From JAWXUK01 sp044432725 (GTDB lineage: Bacteria > Bacillota > Clostridia > Oscillospirales > Oscillospiraceae), in contig JAWXUL010000003.1 of the NCBI GenBank assembly GCA_044432725.1, positions 148,483-212,482 of the forward strand: a stretch of DNA of 64,000 bases, in the 5' to 3' direction. The notes beneath the pieces were generated by a model. The model saw nothing but the letters and a program-made list of their open reading frames with translations. It was not told where the DNA came from and did not search any database. Shown here piece after piece: positions 25,413-32,837 of this stretch (position 1 is the first letter of the stretch; each line of letters begins with the position of its first letter). The translations under genes were made by a program, and so were the position numbers.

Positions 25413-26657
25413 ATGACAAATATCGCAATCCTAGGTTTCGGTGTGGTTGGCTCTGGCACAGCAGAAGTCCTTTCCCGTTGCAACAATCGAAGCAATCATC
25501 GTCAAAACCAAAACATCAATCTGAAATACATCGTCCATAGACGAGATTTGCCAGATAGCCCCTATCAAGATAAAATTGTCAAAGACTTCACCATTGTGGA
25601 AAAGGACCCTGACCTCCACATTGTCGTCGAGACCATCGGAGGCACTGATGCAGCTTATGATATGACAAAACGTGCCCTTCTAGCGGGAAAGTCCGTTGTC
25701 ACTTCCAACAAAGAGTTGGTGGCAGTCCATGGTGCAGAACTTCTTGCCATTGCAAAAGAAAAAAACTGCAACTATCTCTTTGAATCTGCTGTAGGAGGAG
25801 GCATTCCCATCCTTCGCCCCCTCACCACTTGTCTTATGGGCAATAACATCCAAGAAATCACAGGTATTCTAAATGGCACCACAAACTTTATTTTAAGTAA
25901 AATGACAGGTCTGGACAAAATCAGCTACGAAGATGCCCTGAAAGAAGCACAACGCTTAGGCTTCGCAGAGCAAGACCCCTCTGCTGATGTAGAAGGAAAA
26001 GACGCTTGTCGCAAAATCTCCATCCTTGGGAATATCGCCTTTGGTGGAACCATCAACCCTGATACCGTCCCCACAGAAGGCATCACAAAAGTAACTTTGA
26101 AAGATATGGCATTCCTGTCTTATCTCTTCTCTAGCGTGAAATTAGTAGGCAGAACCTTCCAAAATGACAAGGGCGAAATTTTTGCCTATGTCTCCCCCCA
26201 TGTGGTTTCCCTACGCCACCCCTTTAAATTAGTCAACGACGCCTTTAACATGGTGGAAGTCACTTGTGATTCCTTGGGAAAAACCCACTTCTTCGGTCAA
26301 GGTGCTGGGGCTCTGCCCACAGCTTCTGCTGTGGTAGGGGATGTACTTGACCTTGCCAACGATCTTCATCGTGATCGGAACAATGGTTGGAAGGAAACCC
26401 CCATCACTTTGGCCGATATCACCACTGTCCCCATGGACTTCTATGTCCGTTGCCACAATCAAAACCAAGAAGTCAAAGAGAAAGTCACCACAAAAAATTA
26501 TCATTTTATAGACAGTTGTCAGCTCAGTGACGAAGATTTCCAAGACTGGGGACGTGACACTTCTGCTTGCATTTTTAAAAATATCTCCCGAAAAGAACTA
26601 GAAGAAAATTTGCAAGGTTTGACTGTGGAAAATATCATTCCATTCCTAGAAGACTAA
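25413..26657 (+). CDS. hom: Homoserine dehydrogenase with a divergent C-terminal domain
   Basis: Reduces aspartate semialdehyde to homoserine, the branch point to threonine and methionine. The 414-residue protein has the NAD(P)-binding GFGVVGSGTAEVL, the catalytic-domain signature GILNGTTNFIL, and the SADVEGKDACRKISIL segment with the catalytic lysine. The last 75 residues should be an ACT domain but lack its D-x-P-G-V pattern, so threonine feedback may be weak or absent. The ATG at 25,413 has GAGGAA 9 bases upstream. lysC follows after 60 bases, suggesting a joint pathway operon. Confidence 0.93.
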   Translation: MTNIAILGFGVVGSGTAEVLSRCNNRSNHRQNQNINLKYIVHRRDLPDSPYQDKIVKDFTIVEKDPDLHIVVETIGGTDAAYDMTKRALLAGKSVVTSNKELVAVHGAELLAIAKEKNCNYLFESAVGGGIPILRPLTTCLMGNNIQEITGILNGTTNFILSKMTGLDKISYEDALKEAQRLGFAEQDPSADVEGKDACRKISILGNIAFGGTINPDTVPTEGITKVTLKDMAFLSYLFSSVKLVGRTFQNDKGEIFAYVSPHVVSLRHPFKLVNDAFNMVEVTCDSLGKTHFFGQGAGALPTASAVVGDVLDLANDLHRDRNNGWKETPITLADITTVPMDFYVRCHNQNQEVKEKVTTKNYHFIDSCQLSDEDFQDWGRDTSACIFKNISRKELEENLQGLTVENIIPFLED

Positions 26658-26689
26658 GCATATAATAGAATACTAAGTATATAATAGAC
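26653..26689 (+). repeat. Short direct repeat between hom and lysC
   Basis: Two near-identical 18-base units, ACTAAGCATATAATAGAA and ACTAAGTATATAATAGAC, lie with a 19-base period. The first includes the hom stop codon. Each contains TATAAT, so the repeat could supply alternative -10 boxes for lysC, but no clear -35 box is seen. Confidence 0.5.
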
Positions 26690-26717
26690 CATCAACGAAA
26701 AAAGGAGGACATCCATT

Positions 26718-27959
26718 ATGTCCCTTATTGTCCAAAAATTTGGTGGCACCTCTGTGGCTAATGCCGAGAGGATTCGCCACGTAGCAAAGATTATCACCGA
26801 CACCTATCACCAAGGTCATGACGTGGTGGTGGTGCTATCTGCCCAAGGAGACACCACAGACGATTTAATCGAAAAAGCAAAAGAGCTAAACCCCAACCCA
26901 TCCCCTCGTGAAATGGATATGCTCTTCGCCACAGGCGAACAAATTTCAATCTCCCTCTGTGCCATGGCAATCGAATCCATGGGTTGCCCTGTAGTCTCTC
27001 TCACAGGGTGGCAAGTTGGAGTGGAAACCGACTCCTCCTATGGGGCTGCACGTATTGGTAAAATCCGTACCCATCGCATCCAACATGAATTGAATGCAAA
27101 AAGGATTGTCATTGTGGCAGGCTTTCAAGGAATCAATCGTTACGAAGACATCACCACCCTAGGCAGAGGAGGCTCTGACACCTCTGCTGTGGCAATCGCT
27201 GCAGCCATGTCAGGGGATCTGTGCCAAATCTATACCGATGTAGATGGGGTCTATACAGCAGACCCCCGCATCGTCCCTGATGCCATCAAGCTAGAGGAAA
27301 TCACCTATGATGAAATGCTAGAACTAGCAAGCCTTGGTGCCCAAGTCCTCCACAATCGCTCGGTAGAAATGGCAAAACGACACAGTGTAAACTTAGAAGT
27401 GCTGTCCAGTTTCTCTGGAAATTCAGGCACAAAAGTCAAGGAGGTTATTATGGAAAAATTTCACGTCAACGGTGTGGCAAAGGACACAAATGTGGCTCGT
27501 GTCGCTCTATTACATCTGGAAGACCATCCAGGCATCGCATACAAAGTCTTTTCTTTGCTGGCAAAGCACAAAGTCAATGTAGATATCATCCTCCAGTCCA
27601 TTGGTCGTGACCAAACAAAAGATATCAGCTTCACTGTGGTGCAAGATGATGCAGAGCTTGCTGAAAAAGTCTTGCTAGAAAACCAAAAAGCACTGGGCTT
27701 TGAAGAAGTGAAAATCAGCACAGACGTAGCAAAAGTCTCTATCGTAGGGGCTGGCATGATTCACAACCCTGGTATCGCAGCCCAAATGTTTGGGGCGCTT
27801 TCTGATGCGCAAATCAATATCAATATGATTTCCACCAGTGAAATCAAAGTATCTGTTCTAGTTGCTGAACGTGACGCTGTCCGTGCCGTGCAAGCAGTCC
27901 ACGAAAGCTTCTTCTCTGGTTTTGGAGAACATAGAAAATCCATGTATGGCGAAGAATAA
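26718..27959 (+). CDS. lysC: Aspartate kinase
   Basis: Phosphorylates aspartate in the first step to lysine, threonine and methionine. The 413-residue protein opens with IVQKFGGTSVANAERI and has the family segments FATGEQISISL, TLGRGGSDTSAVAIA and YTDVDGVYTADPRI. Two ACT domains occupy about residues 255-400, the first with HPGIAYKVFSLLAKHKVNVD and the second with NPGIAAQMFGALSDAQININ, so it should be an allosterically regulated lysine- or threonine-sensitive type. The site is AGGAGG. It follows hom and is closed by a perfect terminator. Confidence 0.96.
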   Translation: MSLIVQKFGGTSVANAERIRHVAKIITDTYHQGHDVVVVLSAQGDTTDDLIEKAKELNPNPSPREMDMLFATGEQISISLCAMAIESMGCPVVSLTGWQVGVETDSSYGAARIGKIRTHRIQHELNAKRIVIVAGFQGINRYEDITTLGRGGSDTSAVAIAAAMSGDLCQIYTDVDGVYTADPRIVPDAIKLEEITYDEMLELASLGAQVLHNRSVEMAKRHSVNLEVLSSFSGNSGTKVKEVIMEKFHVNGVAKDTNVARVALLHLEDHPGIAYKVFSLLAKHKVNVDIILQSIGRDQTKDISFTVVQDDAELAEKVLLENQKALGFEEVKISTDVAKVSIVGAGMIHNPGIAAQMFGALSDAQININMISTSEIKVSVLVAERDAVRAVQAVHESFFSGFGEHRKSMYGEE

Positions 27960-27966
27960 ATAAAAA

Positions 27967-27996
27967 AGCTGTGTCACAATTCCCTGTGACACAGCT
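27967..27996. terminator. Bidirectional terminator between lysC and the GT-C-like gene
   Basis: AGCTGTGTCACA and TGTGACACAGCT form a perfect 12-bp stem with a 6-base loop, flanked by an A-run on one side and a T-run on the other. It serves lysC on the plus strand and the converging gene at 28,003 on the minus strand. Confidence 0.92.
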
Positions 27997-28002
27997 CTTT
28001 TT

Positions 28003-30042
28003 TTATCCTTTTTCGGCAATCTCTATTTTATGGATGAAGATTTCCACCCCTTCAGCCAACAAGACCCGATATTCCGTAGTATCCCCTGTGTTTTCCATAG
28101 GGAAAGCTATATTTTCCACAGTCACATGATTTGTGTCCTGTGAAAGAGAAACAGAGCCGTGAATTTCCTGACTTTCTTGGTCACACAGGTCAAAGACCCC
28201 AATCTCACTTCCACTGGGGACATCCCCCAATTCATAATAGAGTGTGAAATCATAGACCCCAGATTCTGGTGTTTCAAAGGGGGTATACAGTACAATCAAA
28301 TCCTCGCCTTTGGTCCAATAAGACCCATCCTCCAGAAATTCCCCCTCTCCGAAAAATTCCACCCCATAGGTATAAGGGTAATCCACATTTAAACTTCTGT
28401 CGCTGACTCCTGCCACAAAATCAACGATATTCTCTTCACAGCGATATAACATTAAATTTCCAGTAGAAAAGACGTGCTCCACTTCATATTGTGACTGAAT
28501 ATACTGAGGAGCAGTGTCAAAATCAAAATCATAGGCAAGGATATAGCTTGCCCCCTGATGATCACCTGCATCCGTATACTGACCAGAGACACCCCAAAAA
28601 TAAATCCGTGTGGAATCTCGTGTCCACAAATAACTGTGATCCAAATCAAAAGCGTTCATCTTACAGCTGAAAAACTCCATGGTGTTTCCTAAGGCATAGA
28701 TCACAGGGCTGTCAATACTGCTGACATAATCCTTGATTTCCCCTTGCAAATCATTGTCATTCCTTGATTGATAGATATAATAATAAGAAACAAGATTAAC
28801 CACCACCAAACAAGGCAACACCGTCACAAGCAAAGAAATGATGGCAGATTGATTAGAGGAATGAAGCTGTTTGCTCAACCAGATGGAAGCAAATAATACA
28901 AGAATCACAAAATTAGGAATCAAATAGCGAACTTCAAAGAAATATGCCCCATATTTTGTGGAAACAAATACAAAAATCAAAAGCATAAAGAAAAAGATGC
29001 CTGAAAAATAATGTTTTTCATTCCATTTTTTTTGACGAACTGTATCCCACATCGACCCCATCCCAGTGAGGAGAAAGCCCAAAGACAGCGCCAACATAAA
29101 TCCAACACCAATCCCCTCTCCAGAGAAAATGGCTGGACTTTCCCAAACAGGCAAGGCTCCTGTCAAGGAAAAATAGCCTAAGAGAATAGACAGAAAATTA
29201 TCCCAAAAAACAGCAATCTCGATCCACCCCATGGAATTTTCAAAACTGCCATAACCTACAAGAACAGTCCCCAAGACTTTCCCTATCACACTGAAAACAA
29301 CAGCGAAAATCAGGAAACACAGGGATTCTCGCCGAGGTTTTGTCCAAGAATCTTGTATAATATTACGAAACATCAGATAGCACAAAGGAGGTAAGATGCC
29401 AAAAACCAACACATGAAACCCACTGGACATTGCCGTAAATCCAGAGAAAAAGAGGGACAGCCCCGCCAAAATCAGAGTGGTTTTTCTGGATGTTTTCTGG
29501 CTTCCCTTGAAATCAGGGTGATCCAATCGCCAAAAGACAATCCACAACAAGAGCATCAATGCCGTTTTCAAGGAATAAACCCCCAAAAGTGACAACATCA
29601 CAGCAAAATAGTCAATGCGATTGCCTGTGTCCACAAAAGAGACATAAGGTGTCAACACAGAAACGAAAAAGAGAAGCTTTGCTGTTTTATCTGCCCCCAT
29701 CAAGGACAAAACATGATAACAAGCCCAAGCAAACAGAGCCAAAGAAATCAAATTCCCGATGCCATAAGCCAGAAAAACATCCCCCAACAAGCCATAGAAT
29801 GGGACAGCAAATAATAAGGGGGTGTCCCAAGTGGTGGTGGTGGTATAGTGCCAGTTATCTATCAAAAAAGTCCCTTGATTCCAAATTTCTACCACTTGAA
29901 GATAAACAGCAGAACTATCATAACCAATATAGTAATCCAAAAAGACAAGGTTCAGGACGACCAAAAAAGCAATCTGCCCTAGGAGCAACGCATACAGACA
30001 CAAATGCAAATATTTATTTTTTTCTCTGATAAAATTTTTCAA
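28003..30042 (-). CDS. Large polytopic membrane protein, GT-C glycosyltransferase-like
   Basis: A 679-residue protein with about ten hydrophobic helices in residues 15-410 and a hydrophilic C-terminal domain of some 260 residues predicted outside the membrane. The loop after the first helix contains YYIGYDSSAVYLQVVEIW and a Thr run before WDTPLLF, an arrangement like the acidic first loop of lipid-phosphate-sugar-dependent GT-C enzymes. The C-terminal region looks like a beta-rich domain (SGVYDFTLYYELGDVPSG). No exact family is recognised, and glycosyl transfer to a wall polymer or protein is inference. The start is TTG at 30,042 after AAAGGA. Confidence 0.6.
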   Translation of the reverse strand: MKNFIREKNKYLHLCLYALLLGQIAFLVVLNLVFLDYYIGYDSSAVYLQVVEIWNQGTFLIDNWHYTTTTTWDTPLLFAVPFYGLLGDVFLAYGIGNLISLALFAWACYHVLSLMGADKTAKLLFFVSVLTPYVSFVDTGNRIDYFAVMLSLLGVYSLKTALMLLLWIVFWRLDHPDFKGSQKTSRKTTLILAGLSLFFSGFTAMSSGFHVLVFGILPPLCYLMFRNIIQDSWTKPRRESLCFLIFAVVFSVIGKVLGTVLVGYGSFENSMGWIEIAVFWDNFLSILLGYFSLTGALPVWESPAIFSGEGIGVGFMLALSLGFLLTGMGSMWDTVRQKKWNEKHYFSGIFFFMLLIFVFVSTKYGAYFFEVRYLIPNFVILVLFASIWLSKQLHSSNQSAIISLLVTVLPCLVVVNLVSYYYIYQSRNDNDLQGEIKDYVSSIDSPVIYALGNTMEFFSCKMNAFDLDHSYLWTRDSTRIYFWGVSGQYTDAGDHQGASYILAYDFDFDTAPQYIQSQYEVEHVFSTGNLMLYRCEENIVDFVAGVSDRSLNVDYPYTYGVEFFGEGEFLEDGSYWTKGEDLIVLYTPFETPESGVYDFTLYYELGDVPSGSEIGVFDLCDQESQEIHGSVSLSQDTNHVTVENIAFPMENTGDTTEYRVLLAEGVEIFIHKIEIAEKG

Positions 30043-30077
30043 ACGAAGCCGTCCTTTCTAAAAAAGCCAAAATGATA

Positions 30078-30104
30078 CCACAGATTTCCAACGAAATCTG
30101 TGGT
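30078..30104 (-). terminator. Terminator of the PrsA-like gene
   Basis: ACCACAGATTT and AAATCTGTGGT pair perfectly over 11 bp with a 5-base loop, just after the stop of the gene ending at 30,114. On the minus strand T-rich sequence follows after a few bases. Confidence 0.75.
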
Positions 30105-30113
30105 AATAAGTTC

Positions 30114-31691
30114 TTATCCGAAGAATGATTGTGCAGGAATAGAGCTAAGGGCAGAACCATAAGTGATTTTAGCTGCCAAAGGCTCTTCGATACCATCTTC
30201 CCATGCGATCATTTTTTCTTCACGCAAAGCACTGTCTGCACTATATTTCCACATAGGATCCCCAACAGAATCAAAGTAAATAATTTGATACCCCATTGGG
30301 TAAGATGTTTCATCTTTGATCATGGTATAATCCCCGTCGCTTCGACTGGAATCCATCATCCATGCAAGCACTTCCTCGTCACGGTTGTCATACACTGTGA
30401 CAGCATCGATGATGCCTCCGTAAGAAGCTGTATTGCTATCTGCACTGTTTTCAGTGGCAAGTTGACTGAATACATCTAAATCTAAGCCTGAATCAACCCA
30501 AGTGTCCAAGACTTCTTGGGCTACAATTTCAGAAGCGGCCCATTGTTCCTCTGTGGGTGTCACGTTTGGCTCTTCTTGGTTCCCAGCCACTAAAATATGG
30601 CGCACACTGACAGTTAATTCTTCTGCTCGGTCTCTGCCATGATATTGCAACACAGAATAATACACATTGCTACCACTGGTATCTTCCACAAGCGCAAGGT
30701 CACCATCTTCACGTTCTGCGTCCAATAACCATGCCCCTACTTCGCTTGTGCCATTGAAATAAGAAGAGGGGTCTGTGCCATTAATCACAGAATGATTCAA
30801 ATAATTCCCAAAAGCGTCAGCCACATCTTCCAGACTTGTGCCTTCTTGCAAAGCAGTGCTTGCGCTTTCTGCTTCACCAGAAACCATCACTTTCAAACCA
30901 GCATAAAAAGCTTCTTCCTCTTCTGTGAAAGGAATGACAACGCCATCCTCGTCATAGTTACTTTCTTCGCTATAGAGGTATTGTAGCTGTGAATAGTGAA
31001 TCACATCTAAAGAATCTTGGTTTTCTTCATAATAATCCTCTAGTTCTGTCTCTGTGTTTTCAAAGGATTCATAAACATTTAATTGATAATGATTGGCATA
31101 AAGTTCCATTTCTTCCACGGCAAGGTATTCTTCTTCAGACATACCCAGATAGTTGTTGAAATAGCTTTTCTTTGTGGTGGTTTTCCCAATCCACACAGTG
31201 TCCAAATATTCTTTTGTGGACTCCAGTTGAGCCAAGGCTTCTTCTGGCAATTCAAATCCTTCTGATTTTGCCAGTTCCATATAATGATATGATGTTGCCA
31301 AAGCAAGGCAAGCTTCTTTGGAAATGAAATCATGCCATGTTTCGTCGCTGCTATACATTTGTGCATCTGTGGACAAAGACAAATCAAAGGCTTCGCCCCC
31401 TTCTGCTGGGGAATAGCTACCCATCAAAGCACTATACATTACGTCTGTGTAATAAAGTTGCACTTGGTTGGCATTAAAACTTTGGTTGTCCATGGTAAAA
31501 GCGGCAGAATTTTGGAAAAACCCACGATTCCAAACCACCAAAGCAAGGGTTAAAACAGCCACGATGGAACCTATCACAAGATTCCTTGTTCTCTCTTTTT
31601 GCTCTTGTTCTTCTTTTCGCTTAGAGCGTTGATGTTTCATAGCTTCCTCGGGGGAAGTTGTTTTTTCTTGTTTTTTCTTGGATGCACTCAC
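30114..31691 (-). CDS. Membrane-anchored PrsA/SurA-type foldase with parvulin domain
   Basis: A 525-residue protein: charged cytoplasmic N-terminus (1-40), one membrane anchor (NLVIGSIVAVLTLALVVW, about 40-57), a SurA-N-like helical region, and a C-terminal PpiC parvulin domain beginning at TVSVRHILVAG with the typical FSQLATENSADSNTASYGG segment. It would assist folding of exported proteins by peptidyl-prolyl isomerisation. Unlike Bacillus PrsA there is no lipobox; the anchor is a helix. The start is GTG at 31,691. A sigma-A promoter and a palindrome lie upstream. Confidence 0.85.
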   Translation of the reverse strand: MSASKKKQEKTTSPEEAMKHQRSKRKEEQEQKERTRNLVIGSIVAVLTLALVVWNRGFFQNSAAFTMDNQSFNANQVQLYYTDVMYSALMGSYSPAEGGEAFDLSLSTDAQMYSSDETWHDFISKEACLALATSYHYMELAKSEGFELPEEALAQLESTKEYLDTVWIGKTTTKKSYFNNYLGMSEEEYLAVEEMELYANHYQLNVYESFENTETELEDYYEENQDSLDVIHYSQLQYLYSEESNYDEDGVVIPFTEEEEAFYAGLKVMVSGEAESASTALQEGTSLEDVADAFGNYLNHSVINGTDPSSYFNGTSEVGAWLLDAEREDGDLALVEDTSGSNVYYSVLQYHGRDRAEELTVSVRHILVAGNQEEPNVTPTEEQWAASEIVAQEVLDTWVDSGLDLDVFSQLATENSADSNTASYGGIIDAVTVYDNRDEEVLAWMMDSSRSDGDYTMIKDETSYPMGYQIIYFDSVGDPMWKYSADSALREEKMIAWEDGIEEPLAAKITYGSALSSIPAQSFFG

Positions 31692-31730
31692 GGTTTTGTC
31701 CCGTCCTCTCGTTATGGTTTACTTTTTTTA

Positions 31731-31752
31731 ATACTGTATAATGAGACAGTAT
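31731..31752. promoter_or_regulatory. Inverted repeat at the transcription start of the PrsA-like gene
   Basis: ATACTGT and ACAGTAT form a perfect 7-base inverted repeat with 8 bases between, placed immediately downstream of the -10 box, across the predicted start site. This is a common operator position; the regulator is unknown. Confidence 0.4.
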
Positions 31753-31760
31753 ACTTATAG

Positions 31761-31789
31761 ATTATACAGGATAGGAAAGAAAAAAGCAA
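31761..31789 (-). promoter_or_regulatory. Sigma-A-type promoter of the PrsA-like gene
   Basis: On the minus strand TTGCTT and TATAAT have a 17-base spacer. The spacer begins with the same TTTTCTTT as the DUF1292 promoter at 32,479. Confidence 0.78.
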
Positions 31790-31910
31790 GAGCTAAAAAA
31801 TTTTTTTTAAATTAAAAAATCTTTCCTTACTTTCTATTGAAAAATTCAGGACTTTACTTTTCAAAATCAGACAATGAGGGTCTGCTCGTCTCTTTCCCTT
31901 TTAAACAAAT

Positions 31911-31945
31911 AAAAACTCTGCCCAGTATAAGGAGCAGAGTTTTTT
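31911..31945. terminator. Terminator downstream of the 6S RNA gene
   Basis: AAAAACTCTGC and GCAGAGTTTTT flank a short extension of the stem; T-rich sequence follows on both strands. For minus-strand transcription it lies directly 3' of the predicted 6S RNA. Confidence 0.75.
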
Positions 31946-31950
31946 ATTTT

Positions 31951-32142
31951 CCCACAAAGGCCGTGTGGCTCCGTTAAAACCTGCACAGAAGGCAGGTGGG
32001 TCGTCGCCACAATACTCCGTTGCTTCCAACGTCCAATCACGGTCAAAGCCAGATCGGGAGGCCTGCAAGCCGCATTGTGAGCATTACGTCCCTTTTCAGA
32101 AATGTGGGTTTAAGGGAGCAACATCACGAACCCAGCAGGAAA
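31951..32142 (-). ncRNA. ssrS: Probable 6S RNA
   Basis: 6S RNA mimics an open promoter and sequesters RNA polymerase holoenzyme. The minus-strand sequence resembles clostridial 6S: GTTCGTGATGTTGCTCC near the 5' end, GGGACGTAATGCTCAC in the middle and GGCGACGACCCACCTG towards the 3' end, the last close to the Escherichia coli 6S segment GCGACGACACAUUCACC. The ends can pair: GGTT-GTG and GCTCC (32,115-32,132) with GGAGC and CAC-GGCC (31,959-31,972), forming the closing helix of a rod. Length near 190 and a downstream terminator agree. It begins at once after the DUF1292 stop codon, so its promoter is either inside that gene or shared. Confidence 0.72.
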
Positions 32143-32146
32143 TTTT

Positions 32147-32452
32147 TTATTCTTCGTCGTCTTCCATAAAGCGTTCCATGAATAACTCATAGATTTCTTC
32201 CGCTTCTTCGTCAGAATCAAGGGAGGATAAAATAGGCTCCCCTTCTTCTTCGATGACTTTTAAGATCACAAGACCATCTTCGTCATCTAAATCAATATCA
32301 ATCTCTTCCTCGTCCTCTTCCATGGCTGCGGCAGGATAAAAAGCGTGATATACAATGCCTTCATGCTCTAAGGTATCAATGAGTTCTAGTTCAAAGGTAT
32401 TACCATCCTCATCCTCTACCGTATAAAAATCAGGACCAAATGAATCATCCAT
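32147..32452 (-). CDS. DUF1292 family acidic protein (YrzB-like)
   Basis: A 101-residue, very acidic protein of the DUF1292 family, widespread in Firmicutes and of unknown function. The family core is VEDEDGNTFELELIDTLEHE followed by YHAFYPAA; the C-terminus ends in EEAEEIYELFMERFMEDDEE. No membrane segment. AGGAGG precedes the ATG and a sigma-A promoter lies only about 27 bases upstream. The 6S RNA follows on the same strand without a gap. Confidence 0.85.
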   Translation of the reverse strand: MDDSFGPDFYTVEDEDGNTFELELIDTLEHEGIVYHAFYPAAAMEEDEEEIDIDLDDEDGLVILKVIEEEGEPILSSLDSDEEAEEIYELFMERFMEDDEE

Positions 32453-32478
32453 AAGCTACCTCCTTCTTTCTTTCTCTT

Positions 32479-32507
32479 ATTGTAACCCATGGCAAAGAAA
32501 AAAGCAA
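32479..32507 (-). promoter_or_regulatory. Sigma-A-type promoter of the DUF1292 gene (and possibly 6S RNA)
   Basis: On the minus strand TTGCTT and TACAAT are 17 bases apart, just upstream of the ribosome binding site. Confidence 0.75.
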
Positions 32508-32610
32508 GACCTTATAGCGAAAAAAATCTCTCATATAGAAAAAATCTTTTTCCTTTTTTTCTCTTTTGGATTAAAATTGTTTTAAAGAAAAAGATTCTTT
32601 CAAGAAAAGA

Positions 32611-32638
32611 TAGACAAAAAAATTTTTTGTGGTATAAT
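32611..32638 (+). promoter_or_regulatory. Candidate promoter of the class A penicillin-binding protein gene
   Basis: TAGACA and TATAAT with a 16-base AT-rich spacer, about 200 bases before the GTG start at 32,838. Confidence 0.55.
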
Positions 32639-32837
32639 AGAAGGGATATTTATAGCTTGTACAGCTTCTCTCTTTTTATGCCCGAAAATCATTGGGAAAT
32701 TTCAGGAGATAGATAAGGTTTTCTTTCAACGATACCTTTTAATATACAATATAGAAATTCACAAATTATAGTTATTATATTTCACTTTAGAAAACAATTC
32801 TTTTTAAAAAAAGAATCGAGCACACGGAGGGAACAAC

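Larger units (their letters stand above)
32453..32837. other. Divergent promoter region between DUF1292 and the penicillin-binding protein gene
   Basis: A 385-base AT-rich gap. The minus-strand promoter for DUF1292 is at 32,479-32,507 and a plus-strand promoter at 32,611-32,638. The 200 bases from 32,640 to the pbp start show no recognisable gene or riboswitch, only a small AGCT-TGTAC-AGCT palindrome near 32,653. Confidence 0.5.

Noticed and set aside
31965..32192. Plus-strand ORF of 75 codons
   Set aside because: It lies antisense over the predicted 6S RNA and the end of the DUF1292 gene, has no ribosome binding site and no plausible protein character.
32489..32716. Plus-strand Lys/Phe-rich ORF between DUF1292 and the penicillin-binding protein gene
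   Set aside because: It starts inside the DUF1292 promoter, spans the next promoter and has no ribosome binding site.
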